From contig NZ_CP033068.1 in NCBI RefSeq assembly GCF_003668995.1, positions 4,340,001 to 4,404,000 of the forward strand: a DNA stretch of 64,000 bases. The letters are read 5' to 3'. Within the stretch, counting starts at the first letter, position 1, and every line of letters starts with the position of its first letter. Under the pieces are notes generated by a model. The model was not told where the DNA came from. It made no database searches and was given only the letters and a program-made list of their open reading frames with translations. This stretch comes from Flavobacterium sp. 140616W15 (GTDB lineage: Bacteria > Bacteroidota > Bacteroidia > Flavobacteriales > Flavobacteriaceae). Positions 56,782-64,000 of the stretch are shown here, piece by piece. The position numbers and the translations under genes are program-made.

Positions 56782-57186
56782 ATGATGAACAAAATAGAGC
56801 ACATAGGAATTGCAGTTAAAGATATAGAGGTTTCGAATCTTTTATTTGAAAAGCTTTTGGGAGTTTCTGCTTACAAGTCTGAAGCGGTGGAAAGCGAAGG
56901 GGTTATTACTTCGTTTTTTCAAACAGGACCTAATAAAATAGAACTTCTTGCGGCAACCAACCCAGATAGCCCTATCGCTAAGTTTCTTGAAAAAAAGGGA
57001 GAAGGGATTCATCATATTGCATTTGATGTTTTAGATATCGTTGCAGAGGTGGAACGCTTAAAGCATGAAGGTTTTGTGGTTTTGAATGAAGTTCCGAAGA
57101 AGGGAGCCGACAATAAACTCGTTGTTTTCTTGCATCCTAAAAGTACAAATGGTGTTTTAATAGAGTTATGTCAAGAAATTAAATAA
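56782..57186 (+). CDS. mce: Methylmalonyl-CoA epimerase
   Basis: A 134-residue VOC-fold enzyme that interconverts the two stereoisomers of methylmalonyl-CoA, between propionyl-CoA or succinyl-CoA metabolism. Metal ligands are in IEHIGIAV, the paired GIHHIAFDV, and VLIELCQ; the length is typical. The start could be either of two adjacent ATG codons (56782 or 56785). No mutase gene is in the window. Confidence 0.88.
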   Translation: MMNKIEHIGIAVKDIEVSNLLFEKLLGVSAYKSEAVESEGVITSFFQTGPNKIELLAATNPDSPIAKFLEKKGEGIHHIAFDVLDIVAEVERLKHEGFVVLNEVPKKGADNKLVVFLHPKSTNGVLIELCQEIK

Positions 57187-57330
57187 TTCTGAGCATTTAT
57201 GGGTGGAATTAGATGCTTAAAAATCAGTTAGTTTCGAATTTTCGAAAAATAATAATGAAATTAACGTAAAAATCATGTCTAAATATTTGCTACAAATGGA
57301 AAATAGTGGTAATATTGCAAACTCAAAACC

Positions 57331-57404
57331 GGTCCTATAGCTCAGCTGGTTAGAGCACCTGACTCATAATCAGGTGGTCCCTGGTTCGAGCCCAGGTGGG
57401 ACCA
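57331..57404 (+). tRNA. tRNA with anticodon CAT (Met or Ile2)
   Basis: A 74-nt cloverleaf: acceptor GGTCCTA with TGGGACC, D arm GCTCAGCTGGTTAGAGC, anticodon stem CCTGA/TCAGG with loop CTCATAA (anticodon 57365-57367), and T arm CTGGTTCGAGCCCAG. The 3' CCA is not encoded. Elongator Met and the lysidine-modified Ile2 share this anticodon, and I cannot separate them by eye. Confidence 0.92.
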
Positions 57405-57419
57405 CAGTTAATACTTAAA

Positions 57420-57450
57420 AAGCCTTTACAGCAATGTAGAGGCTTTTTTT
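57420..57450 (+). terminator. Terminator after the tRNA
   Basis: AAGCCTTTACA pairs with TGTAGAGGCTT with one G-T pair, followed by T. The next 265 bases up to the methyltransferase show no gene. Confidence 0.85.
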
Positions 57451-57715
57451 GTGGGGTAAACTCAAATTAATCAAGATATTGAGAAATAGATGGTTTTAAA
57501 ATAATCTAGGATTAGGTTCAGAAGTTGGGGATTAAGCAAAAAGATTAGATGATCTGAATAAGAAGAAATCCACTTTTCGTAGATCAATACGAAGACCTGT
57601 GAACCTGTAAAAATTATTGGTGTTGAAACGTAAAGCCAGAATATCTATTTTATTTATTTAATTCTTTATCACAAATTATTGTCATAAATTGCAGCATTAA
57701 TTTTAGAGTGGAAAA

Positions 57716-58954
57716 ATGGAGGTAATTGAAAGAATAAGTATTGATGAATTTGATGAAAAAAAATATCTATCAAAACTTGTTGGACCATTCGATAAGGCTG
57801 TATTAACCCATTACTTGCATAATTACGGAGACAACGATGTTTCAAAGCATTATGAGAAAGATGCTATGAAAGTTTTAAATAATTTTGTTCAATACAAACA
57901 AGACGAAGAGCAAGTTAAGGTGGTTGCTGAAGATGTTTTGGAACAATTACTTTTTGAAGTAAAAAATGCATCATTTCCGACTCCAAAAAAAAGTACATTT
58001 AAATTTATTGATCTTTTTGCAGGAATTGGGGGGTTTAGACTTGCTATGCAAAATGTAGGAGGTAAATGTGTTTTTACAAGTGAGTGGGAGTTAGGTGCTC
58101 AAAAAACATATAGAAAAAATTTCGGCGAAGCTCCGTTTGGAGATATTACAAATGAGCAAGTAAAAAATTACATTCCACAGGAATTTGATGTTTTGTGTGC
58201 GGGTTTTCCTTGTCAAGCGTTTTCTATTGCAGGAAATCAAAAAGGTTTTGCTGATACAAGAGGGACGTTGTTTTTTGATATCGAACAAATTGTTCTTAAA
58301 CACAGGCCGAAAGTTGTTTTTTTGGAGAATGTGAAAAATTTAGTTTCTCATGATAAAGGGAATACATTTAAAACTATTATCGATATTCTAGAAAAAAAAT
58401 TGGGCTACAAAGTTTATACAAAAATTTTGAATTCAATGACACACGCCAATGTGCCACAAAACCGTGAGAGAATCTTTATAGTTGCATTTGATCCGAATCA
58501 AGTAAAGCATTTTTCGGATTTTAAGTTTCCGTCGGAGATTAAATTAACAAAAACGATCCATGATATTTTAGAAAAAGGAAAGCAAGCAGAAAATTTGTAT
58601 TACAGCAAGGATCATGCTTATTTTCCAGAGCTTGAAAAAGCAATGACTTCAAGAGATACGGTTTATCAATGGCGTAGAGTTTATGCGAGAGAAAACAAAA
58701 GTAATGTTTGTCCAACATTAACCGCAAATATGGGTACAGGAGGGCATAATGTTCCTCTTATTAGAGATGAATTTGGAATCAGAAAACTAACGCCAAAGGA
58801 GTGTTTTTTATTTCAGGGTTATCCAGAAAATTATGTTTTGCCAAGTTTAGCAAATAGTAAGCTTTATATGCAGGCTGGAAATTCTGTAACGACAACTTTG
58901 ATAGAACGAATTAGTGATGAAATCATAAATGTTTTGATTCATTCGCAGAAATAA
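57716..58954 (+). CDS. DNA (cytosine-5) methyltransferase
   Basis: A 412-residue type II modification enzyme. Motif I is IDLFAGIGGFRLAM (near residue 98), motif IV with the catalytic cysteine is AGFPCQAFSIAG, motif VI is FLENVKNL, motif VIII QNRERIFIV, and motif X MQAGNSVTTTLI. An extra N-terminal region of about 95 residues precedes motif I. The variable target-recognition region lies between VIII and IX. It probably protects against the nuclease-like genes encoded convergently at 59105-61127. Target sequence unknown. Confidence 0.92.
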   Translation: MEVIERISIDEFDEKKYLSKLVGPFDKAVLTHYLHNYGDNDVSKHYEKDAMKVLNNFVQYKQDEEQVKVVAEDVLEQLLFEVKNASFPTPKKSTFKFIDLFAGIGGFRLAMQNVGGKCVFTSEWELGAQKTYRKNFGEAPFGDITNEQVKNYIPQEFDVLCAGFPCQAFSIAGNQKGFADTRGTLFFDIEQIVLKHRPKVVFLENVKNLVSHDKGNTFKTIIDILEKKLGYKVYTKILNSMTHANVPQNRERIFIVAFDPNQVKHFSDFKFPSEIKLTKTIHDILEKGKQAENLYYSKDHAYFPELEKAMTSRDTVYQWRRVYARENKSNVCPTLTANMGTGGHNVPLIRDEFGIRKLTPKECFLFQGYPENYVLPSLANSKLYMQAGNSVTTTLIERISDEIINVLIHSQK

Positions 58955-59021
58955 AAATTGAATAAAAAAACAGAAGACTGTGATTTAATGTGCTTCTGTG
59001 TTAATAACAATATTTATAAAG

Positions 59022-59056
59022 TAATAGCGCTTTCTTTGTTTTAAGAAAGCGCTATT
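59022..59056. terminator. Bidirectional terminator between methyltransferase and nuclease genes
   Basis: AATAGCGCTTTCTT pairs perfectly with AAGAAAGCGCTATT across a 6-nt loop, between the two convergent parts of the restriction-modification locus. Confidence 0.85.
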
Positions 59057-59104
59057 GTTTTGTTTGGATTTTAGGGAATGGGCGAGTTGTTTTTGGAGGT
59101 TTTT

Positions 59105-60313
59105 TTAAGCTAGATCTTCTTTGCTTTTTTCCATGAATTTTTCGTATTCGTCTAAAGGGGTAAAATCAATGAAGTATTCATCGCTACTTGATTTTGTAAT
59201 TTTTACACTGTCATATCCAATTTCCTTGAGCTTGTCGTAGGTTAGAATTTCCCCTTCGGCTAAGGCAAAAATTTCTCTTAAAATCCAATTAGACATGGCA
59301 TTGTTTGGGTTTGTCATTAACGCTTTACTATCTTGTTGGCAAACTTTTGCAGAAAAAACATTTCCGTTTGGAATTTTTAAATTAAAAACAGAGTCTTTAT
59401 TTGGGAAAAAATCAGGAGCGTTGTTTCTGGTCTCTGCTGGTATGGATATATATACTTCTCCAAAATCTCTGGTTCTTCCTCCTGCATTCCATTGATTCAG
59501 CTGACTTTTTAGCGGAACAATAGGCTCTTTTGAGAGTTTTTTTGCATTGGGAGAATATAGAGGTAGTATTACATAGTCTTTAAATGGTATAAGTTCATCC
59601 TGTGTAAGTTGACCAATAGAGCTGCTTATTTCATTTTTGTTGATGAATTTAGTGCTCATTTGTGAGTCAGGCTTCACTAGATCTAGTAATACACTAATGG
59701 GGTCTTTAAGTATTTCAATGTCAATTTTAATGTGCTCTTTAGGGACGACAAAGCGCTTCATTAAAACACTTTTAGATATGTTGAAATTGTATTCGTTTAA
59801 TGAATCTTTAAATTTTAAAGAAGTTTTGTTCTCTGCAATTATTTCTATTGATGCTTTGTCTATTAGATCATAAGGGATCTCGAAAATTTTTAATTCAAGT
59901 TTGTCTCTGCCTATTATGTGATAAATCCTGTTAGTTGTTTTGTAAGATCTGTCGGCAAATTTGATTCTTTCATTTCTACAGTCGGCTAGCTTGTTTGCTA
60001 AGTCCATTCCTTTTAAAAGTCTTAATTCGGTGCTAAGTGAATTAAATTCGGCAACTTTTTCTATTTTAGAATTCCCGGATAAGATGAATGTTTTAATACC
60101 AATTCCGCATCCATTTATAATTGCATCATAGGCAACATCAGCTCTGGCTAAATTCTCGGCAGCAAAGGCTTCGCAAAATGCATTTTCGGCTACCCGGTAT
60201 TGAATAAATGGCTTTTCGGAGGAGCTAAATAAATTAGAAAATGCACCAATAGCTTTTAATGAGTTGGTATATTTTTTAATATTTTGTTCAGATTGTGTTT
60301 TTAAAAATAACAT
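59105..60313 (-). CDS. Putative type II restriction endonuclease
   Basis: A 402-residue protein. The N-terminal part (residues about 40-95) has ENLARADVAYDAI followed by GIGIKTF, a D...x-K arrangement compatible with a PD-(D/E)XK nuclease. The C-terminal part (about 275-395: LNQWNAGGRTRDFGEVYISI, then VCQQDSKALMTNPNNAMSNW) resembles the DNA-recognition domain of NgoFVII/BfiI-type enzymes as I recall it. Encoded next to and convergent with the methyltransferase. The family assignment is tentative; the restriction role is mainly from context. Confidence 0.6.
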   Translation of the reverse strand: MLFLKTQSEQNIKKYTNSLKAIGAFSNLFSSSEKPFIQYRVAENAFCEAFAAENLARADVAYDAIINGCGIGIKTFILSGNSKIEKVAEFNSLSTELRLLKGMDLANKLADCRNERIKFADRSYKTTNRIYHIIGRDKLELKIFEIPYDLIDKASIEIIAENKTSLKFKDSLNEYNFNISKSVLMKRFVVPKEHIKIDIEILKDPISVLLDLVKPDSQMSTKFINKNEISSSIGQLTQDELIPFKDYVILPLYSPNAKKLSKEPIVPLKSQLNQWNAGGRTRDFGEVYISIPAETRNNAPDFFPNKDSVFNLKIPNGNVFSAKVCQQDSKALMTNPNNAMSNWILREIFALAEGEILTYDKLKEIGYDSVKITKSSSDEYFIDFTPLDEYEKFMEKSKEDLA

Positions 60314-60395
60314 TTATTTAGTTTTGAAAGTAAAGTTTCTCTTTGAGGTTTTTCTGAGTATAAGATTGGTCAAAAAAATTAAAGAAAAGGGTTTG

Positions 60396-61127
60396 TTATT
60401 CCTTTAAAGAGGAATGTAGGACTTCTATTGCTCGTAAATTCCCTGTTTGAATATAGTAATTTTCAGCATCCATCTTTGTTTTTTTATTTAAATTAGAATT
60501 TTGAGGAAGGATATATTGGTTGTTGATTATGTGCTGAATGGTTTTTATACTACAACATCCAGGGATATCATATAGCCACTGAAAGGATTGTATTTCTTTT
60601 AGGTATAATTCTTTAACAATAGGTAGAGCATTTAGCATCGATTTTATATTGGGTTTTATTCTTACTAACACAAAGAAATCATGAGTAGATGTTGCTTCTT
60701 TGTTATTGATATTTGGTAAGTATCTTCCTTGGTTGTCCCAATCTTTTGTTTCTAGAAGTAAAAGATTCGAAAAAAATGCAGCTGATTTTATGCAAATAGA
60801 TTTTTCATTCGATTTTAAATCTGTATCATCCCAAATTTCCTTACCGCTAATGCTAAAATCGGGTTCTTCAACAGGGATGCCAGCATTTTTTAAATTTTCA
60901 TAAACTATAATTTCAGCTATTTTTCCTTGAAAAGTATTCTGGAATATCTCTGTTTTGTTTCGGTTTATTACCCCTCCAGATCTGTGTTCTCGATGATATC
61001 CTAAGCCGAAAGCCATTTCATAAGCAAATTCAAAAGCTTTTGTTACTGAAGATATTGATATATTACTGCCTTCAAATTCCTTTTTTGAAGAAGTATGGTA
61101 ATTATTATTATCTTTAATAAGTTTCAT
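60396..61127 (-). CDS. Putative PD-(D/E)XK restriction nuclease component
   Basis: A 243-residue soluble protein. FQGKIAEIIVYENLKNAG, then DDTDLKSNEKSICIKSAA and LLLLETKDW give the E...D...(I)x-K order of a PD-(D/E)XK nuclease core (residues about 65-130). It lies 82 bp upstream of the other putative nuclease, same strand, and probably shares its transcript. It may be a second restriction subunit or an independent enzyme. Confidence 0.55.
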   Translation of the reverse strand: MKLIKDNNNYHTSSKKEFEGSNISISSVTKAFEFAYEMAFGLGYHREHRSGGVINRNKTEIFQNTFQGKIAEIIVYENLKNAGIPVEEPDFSISGKEIWDDTDLKSNEKSICIKSAAFFSNLLLLETKDWDNQGRYLPNINNKEATSTHDFFVLVRIKPNIKSMLNALPIVKELYLKEIQSFQWLYDIPGCCSIKTIQHIINNQYILPQNSNLNKKTKMDAENYYIQTGNLRAIEVLHSSLKE

Positions 61128-61506
61128 TATCTTTTATGTTAGGTATAAGTAGCTGTATGATTTATCTAGAGATTCGTTTTTGCTAGAGTTAGGAACCGCC
61201 AAATAGATTTTGATTCAGTGGAAAATATATTCTTGTGTTATTGATTGCTTAGAATTCATAACAATATACATCTTTTTGCATAGAGGTGAAAATAAATACC
61301 TATTTTTTGATTGTAAATTATCTATAAAGGCTGATGGGTATAAAGTTATTTACAGTTGATTTATAGTGGTTTGAAGTTTTTTTGATGGTTTTTTTTGTAA
61401 GCTTTTTTTTATTATAGGTGTTGTTGCTTTATTTAAAAAAGGTTACATTTGTTATAGATAAATTTTCCGTTTTATAGTCCCCAGTATTAAATAGTTAAAA
61501 TTTATT
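61128..61506. other. AT-rich gap without recognised feature
   Basis: These 379 bases between divergent genes must hold promoters for both sides, but I see no clear consensus box, repeat or open frame. Confidence 0.5.
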
Positions 61507-61731
61507 ATGAAGATCAACCTACAAAAGTTTTTAGTAATTGTACTGGTTTTGCTAGGTCCGGTTTATGGTCTTGCGAATACGCCCCCTCCGGCTCCACGAA
61601 GGCCTCCGCCTCCGCCGCCTGGTGATCGCGTGCCAATTGATGAAAATCTCATGGTATTGCTTATCATGGCATTATTATTTGGAATTTATATAATATATAA
61701 ACATAGGTTAAAACAAAAAACTCCAGCATAA
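61507..61731 (+). CDS. Small proline-rich membrane protein
   Basis: A 74-residue protein with a signal peptide (KFLVIVLVLLGPVYGLAN), a proline-rich stretch (PPPAPRRPPPPPPGDR, about residues 26-41) and a C-terminal membrane helix (LMVLLIMALLFGIYIIY) with a basic tail. Such small signal/Pro-rich/anchor proteins are common in Flavobacterium; function unknown. Its stop codon lies within the terminator loop. Confidence 0.65.
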   Translation: MKINLQKFLVIVLVLLGPVYGLANTPPPAPRRPPPPPPGDRVPIDENLMVLLIMALLFGIYIIYKHRLKQKTPA

Positions 61732-61748
61732 ACTGGAGTTTTCTTGTT
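61717..61748 (+). terminator. Terminator overlapping the end of the proline-rich gene
   Basis: AAAACTCCAG pairs with CTGGAGTTTT; the stop codon is in the loop. Confidence 0.75.
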
Positions 61749-61765
61749 TTAACACTGTTTCGTAT

Positions 61766-62353
61766 TTAGTTATTTTGGTATAATCTTGATACGTATTTAC
61801 CAATTACATCAAACTCTAAATTTATCTTGGTTTCAACTTTGAAATCTTTAAAATTGGTATTTTCAAATGTGTATGGGATTATTGATACGCTAAACTGATT
61901 TTTTTTAGAATTAACAACTGTCAAGCTAACTCCGTTTACAGTAATTGATCCTTTTTCGATGGTAATATTGTTTAGCTTTTCGTCATATTCGAAAGTATAG
62001 TTCCAGCTACCGTTGGCTTCCTCTATAGCAATACAGTTTCCTGTTTGGTCTACGTGACCTTGCACAATATGGCCATCAAGGCGGTCGCCTAACTTCATAC
62101 CTCTTTCAAGGTTGATGATGTCGCCAATTTTCCAATCGCCGATATTTGTTTTTTGTATGGTTTCAGCTATAGCTGTAACGGTGTAAAGGGAGTCTTGTAT
62201 ATTTACAACTGTTAAGCAAATGCCGTTGTGAGAGATACTTTGATCAATTTTAAGTTCATTTGTAATAGAAGAATCTACAGTTATGTGTAGATTATCTCTG
62301 TCTTTTCTTATTTCGACTACATTGCCAAGGGTTTCTATGATTCCTGTAAACAT
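61766..62353 (-). CDS. ribE: Riboflavin synthase alpha subunit
   Basis: Converts two molecules of lumazine to riboflavin. The 195 residues consist of the two tandem lumazine-binding halves: MFTGIIETLG, ISHNGICLTVV and GDIINLERGMKLGDRLDGH in the first, SITVNGVSLTVV and INLEFDVIGKYV in the second. No FMN riboswitch is visible upstream, where only 58 bp separate it from pdxA. Confidence 0.95.
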   Translation of the reverse strand: MFTGIIETLGNVVEIRKDRDNLHITVDSSITNELKIDQSISHNGICLTVVNIQDSLYTVTAIAETIQKTNIGDWKIGDIINLERGMKLGDRLDGHIVQGHVDQTGNCIAIEEANGSWNYTFEYDEKLNNITIEKGSITVNGVSLTVVNSKKNQFSVSIIPYTFENTNFKDFKVETKINLEFDVIGKYVSRLYQNN

Positions 62354-62370
62354 TTCTTATTTTATTTTAC

Positions 62371-62378
62371 TAAATTTG
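62371..62378 (+). promoter_or_regulatory. -7 promoter element of pdxA
   Basis: TAAATTTG matches TAnnTTTG and ends 33 nt before the pdxA ATG, within the short divergent region shared with ribE. Confidence 0.4.
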
Positions 62379-62411
62379 CACATCAAAATTAGTAATAAAT
62401 AACCTGTGGTC

Positions 62412-63461
62412 ATGATAAAAAATGCAGAAAATATAATCGTCGGAATTTCAATAGGAGATTTAAACGGTATTGGAAGCGAAGTTGTTCTTAAAACATTCGA
62501 AGATTCTCGAATGCTAGAACTATGTACCCCAGTTATTTTTGCAAATGTAAAAATACTGTCGTTTATAAAAAAGAATTTCACATCAACGGTAATGTTGCAT
62601 GGAATTGATAAGTTAGATCAGATTTTACCAGGAAAAATTAATGTTTTTAATCTTTGGAGAGAAGGGATTGATATTAATCTGGGGACTAATGATGATAAAG
62701 TAGGGGAATATGCAATAAAATCTTTTGTAGCTGCAACAAAGGCTTTAAAAGAAGGAATTGTAGATGTTTTGGTAACTGCGCCTATTAATAAGTATAATAT
62801 CCAATCAGAAACATTTAAATTTCCGGGACATACTGATTATTTGGATCAAGAATTGGAAGGTAATGCTTTAATGATGATGGTTCAAGATAATTTAAGAGTA
62901 GGTTTACTAACAGATCATATTCCGTTAAGCGAAGTAGCGTCGCATCTTACTGAAGAATTGATCGAGAGAAAAATTCAAACGATTAAAGAATCATTAATTC
63001 GTGATTTTAGTATCAATAAGCCTAAAATTGCAGTTTTAGGACTGAATCCGCATTGTGGAGATGGTGGCGTAATTGGTAAAGAAGATGATGCGATTTTAAA
63101 ACCAGCACTAAAGAAAATATTTGATAAAGGAACATTAGTTTTTGGGCCTTTTCCTGCAGATGGTTTTTTTGGAAGTAGTCAGTATGAAAAATATGATGCT
63201 ATTGTAGCAACTTATCACGATCAAGGATTGATACCTTTTAAAACATTGTCGTTTGGTAAAGGAGTTAATTATACTGCGGGTTTAAGTAAGGTAAGAACTT
63301 CGCCAGATCACGGTACAGCATATGATATTGCAGGAAAAGATATTGCAGATTACAATTCATTTAAAGAGGCTGTTTATTTAGCAATAGACATATTTCGCTC
63401 ACGTAATCAATATGAGGAGATTAGTAAAAAACCTCTTAAAATAAAAGAAAAACAGTTATAA
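62412..63461 (+). CDS. pdxA: 4-hydroxythreonine-4-phosphate dehydrogenase
   Basis: NAD-dependent step of pyridoxal phosphate biosynthesis. The 349 residues show GISIGDLNGIGSEVVLK at the N-terminus, VTAPINKYNIQ, FPGHTDYLD, GLNPHCGDGGVIG with a metal histidine, YHDQGLIPFK and RTSPDHGTAYDIAG. I chose ATG 62412 over the GTG two codons earlier because it begins directly before the family start MIKN. PLP made here would serve Kbl and the PLP enzyme at 40169. Confidence 0.94.
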   Translation: MIKNAENIIVGISIGDLNGIGSEVVLKTFEDSRMLELCTPVIFANVKILSFIKKNFTSTVMLHGIDKLDQILPGKINVFNLWREGIDINLGTNDDKVGEYAIKSFVAATKALKEGIVDVLVTAPINKYNIQSETFKFPGHTDYLDQELEGNALMMMVQDNLRVGLLTDHIPLSEVASHLTEELIERKIQTIKESLIRDFSINKPKIAVLGLNPHCGDGGVIGKEDDAILKPALKKIFDKGTLVFGPFPADGFFGSSQYEKYDAIVATYHDQGLIPFKTLSFGKGVNYTAGLSKVRTSPDHGTAYDIAGKDIADYNSFKEAVYLAIDIFRSRNQYEEISKKPLKIKEKQL

Positions 63462-63504
63462 ACAAAAAAAGGTGAATAAGATTATTAGTTTTACAATAAT
63501 TTTA

Positions 63505-63512
63505 TATCTTTG
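63505..63512 (+). promoter_or_regulatory. -7 promoter element of the YceD gene
   Basis: TATCTTTG matches TAnnTTTG, 56 nt before the ATG. The leader contains a small hairpin, TTCAGAGT with ACTCAGAA. Confidence 0.45.
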
Positions 63513-63568
63513 CACCCCGATTCAGAGTTCTGTGACTCAGAATATGAATTTGGAAAAATGATGTTGAA

Positions 63569-64000
63569 ATGAGCAAGACAAAAGAATATTTAATTCCATT
63601 TGTAGGATTAAAGTTAGGTAAACACCATTTTGAGTATCAAATAAGTAATGTGTTCTTTGAAGGCTTTGATTATGAGGAATTTCAAAATTCGGATATCAAA
63701 GTAAATGTAGTTTTAGAGAAGAAAAGCAACATGTTAGAGTTGGGTTTCAAGCACAAAGGAACTGTAAATGTACCATGTGACTTAACAAGCGAAGATTTTG
63801 ATTTGCCTTTAAAAGGTAATATGAAGTTGATAGTTCGTTTTGGAGAAGCTTTTAATAATGACAATGAAGAACTGCTTATTCTGCCTTATGGCGAATTTGA
63901 AATAGATATTGCACAATATATCTATGAAATGATTGCGCTTTCGGTACCTCTAAAAAGGATTCATCCAGGAATTAAAGATGGAAGTTTAAAAACTGAAGCT
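63569..64000 (+). CDS. YceD/DUF177 family protein (cut by the window end)
   Basis: 144 codons from ATG 63569 remain open to the window edge. It begins MSKTKEYLIPFVGLKLGKHH and has the DUF177 features LELGFKHKGTVNVPCDLTSE with the conserved Cys-Asp, and LKRIHPGI near the cut. In bacteria this gene normally precedes rpmF (ribosomal protein L32) and its product has been linked to 23S rRNA processing. The end of the gene is outside the window. Confidence 0.85.
   Translation, partial: MSKTKEYLIPFVGLKLGKHHFEYQISNVFFEGFDYEEFQNSDIKVNVVLEKKSNMLELGFKHKGTVNVPCDLTSEDFDLPLKGNMKLIVRFGEAFNNDNEELLILPYGEFEIDIAQYIYEMIALSVPLKRIHPGIKDGSLKTEA

Noticed and set aside
61766..62411. FMN riboswitch before ribE
   Set aside because: Only 58 bp separate ribE from divergent pdxA, too short for the aptamer, and no conserved RFN blocks are visible.

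Overview
The window is a chromosome piece of a Flavobacteriaceae bacterium, most likely Flavobacterium. The evidence is the very AT-rich sequence, promoters of the Bacteroidota type (TTG about 20 nt before TAnnTTTG), a type IX secretion protein (PorZ), a SusC/SusD pair, an OmpA with calcium-type repeats, a mevalonate-pathway HMG-CoA synthase and AddAB-like recombination enzymes. I see no CRISPR array, no prophage and no complete insertion sequence. One tRNA (anticodon CAT) is present.

Layout. 0.3-20.8 kb is mostly housekeeping: gdhA, porZ, recO, ileS, a DksA-like gene, lspA, addA, kbl, ompA, addB, then a small membrane protein with an ABC ATPase. A roadblock/LC7 gene pair sits between the DksA-like gene and lspA. 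20.8-25.4 kb carries the scar of a segmental duplication: a decayed alpha/beta hydrolase tail fused to a decayed addB tail, then a second roadblock pair, the intact hydrolase and an aminopeptidase P. 25.4-30.5 kb is an accessory stretch with palindromic repeats, an XRE regulator and its decayed duplicate, a lipoprotein and proteins of unknown function. 30.5-35.8 kb has mvaS and the sdhCAB operon.

35.8-50.7 kb is the most interesting part. It holds a secreted GH20 hexosaminidase, a DeoR regulator and, on the minus strand, SusC, SusD, GntP permease, RidA, a PfkB sugar kinase, a KDPG aldolase, a D-serine-dehydratase-like PLP enzyme and an M19 (D-amino-acid-type) hydrolase. Read as a pathway, it would import oxidised chitin fragments, release N-acetylglucosaminic acid, deacetylate it, remove ammonia to give 2-keto-3-deoxygluconate, phosphorylate that and split it to pyruvate and glyceraldehyde 3-phosphate. 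A 13-bp palindrome, GCAA-N5-TTGC, recurs six times in this cluster and only in its three control regions, so it is the likely operator. A susD remnant and a second copy of the susC control region show that part of a SusC/SusD pair was duplicated and lost.

50.8-64 kb has a nitrilase-family amidase, an Ig-like lipoprotein, two unknown secreted proteins (one apparently frameshifted), methylmalonyl-CoA epimerase, the tRNA, a DNA cytosine methyltransferase with two candidate restriction endonucleases, a small proline-rich membrane protein, ribE, pdxA and the start of a YceD/DUF177 gene cut by the window end.

Functions are assigned from motifs and remembered family features. No database search was run.
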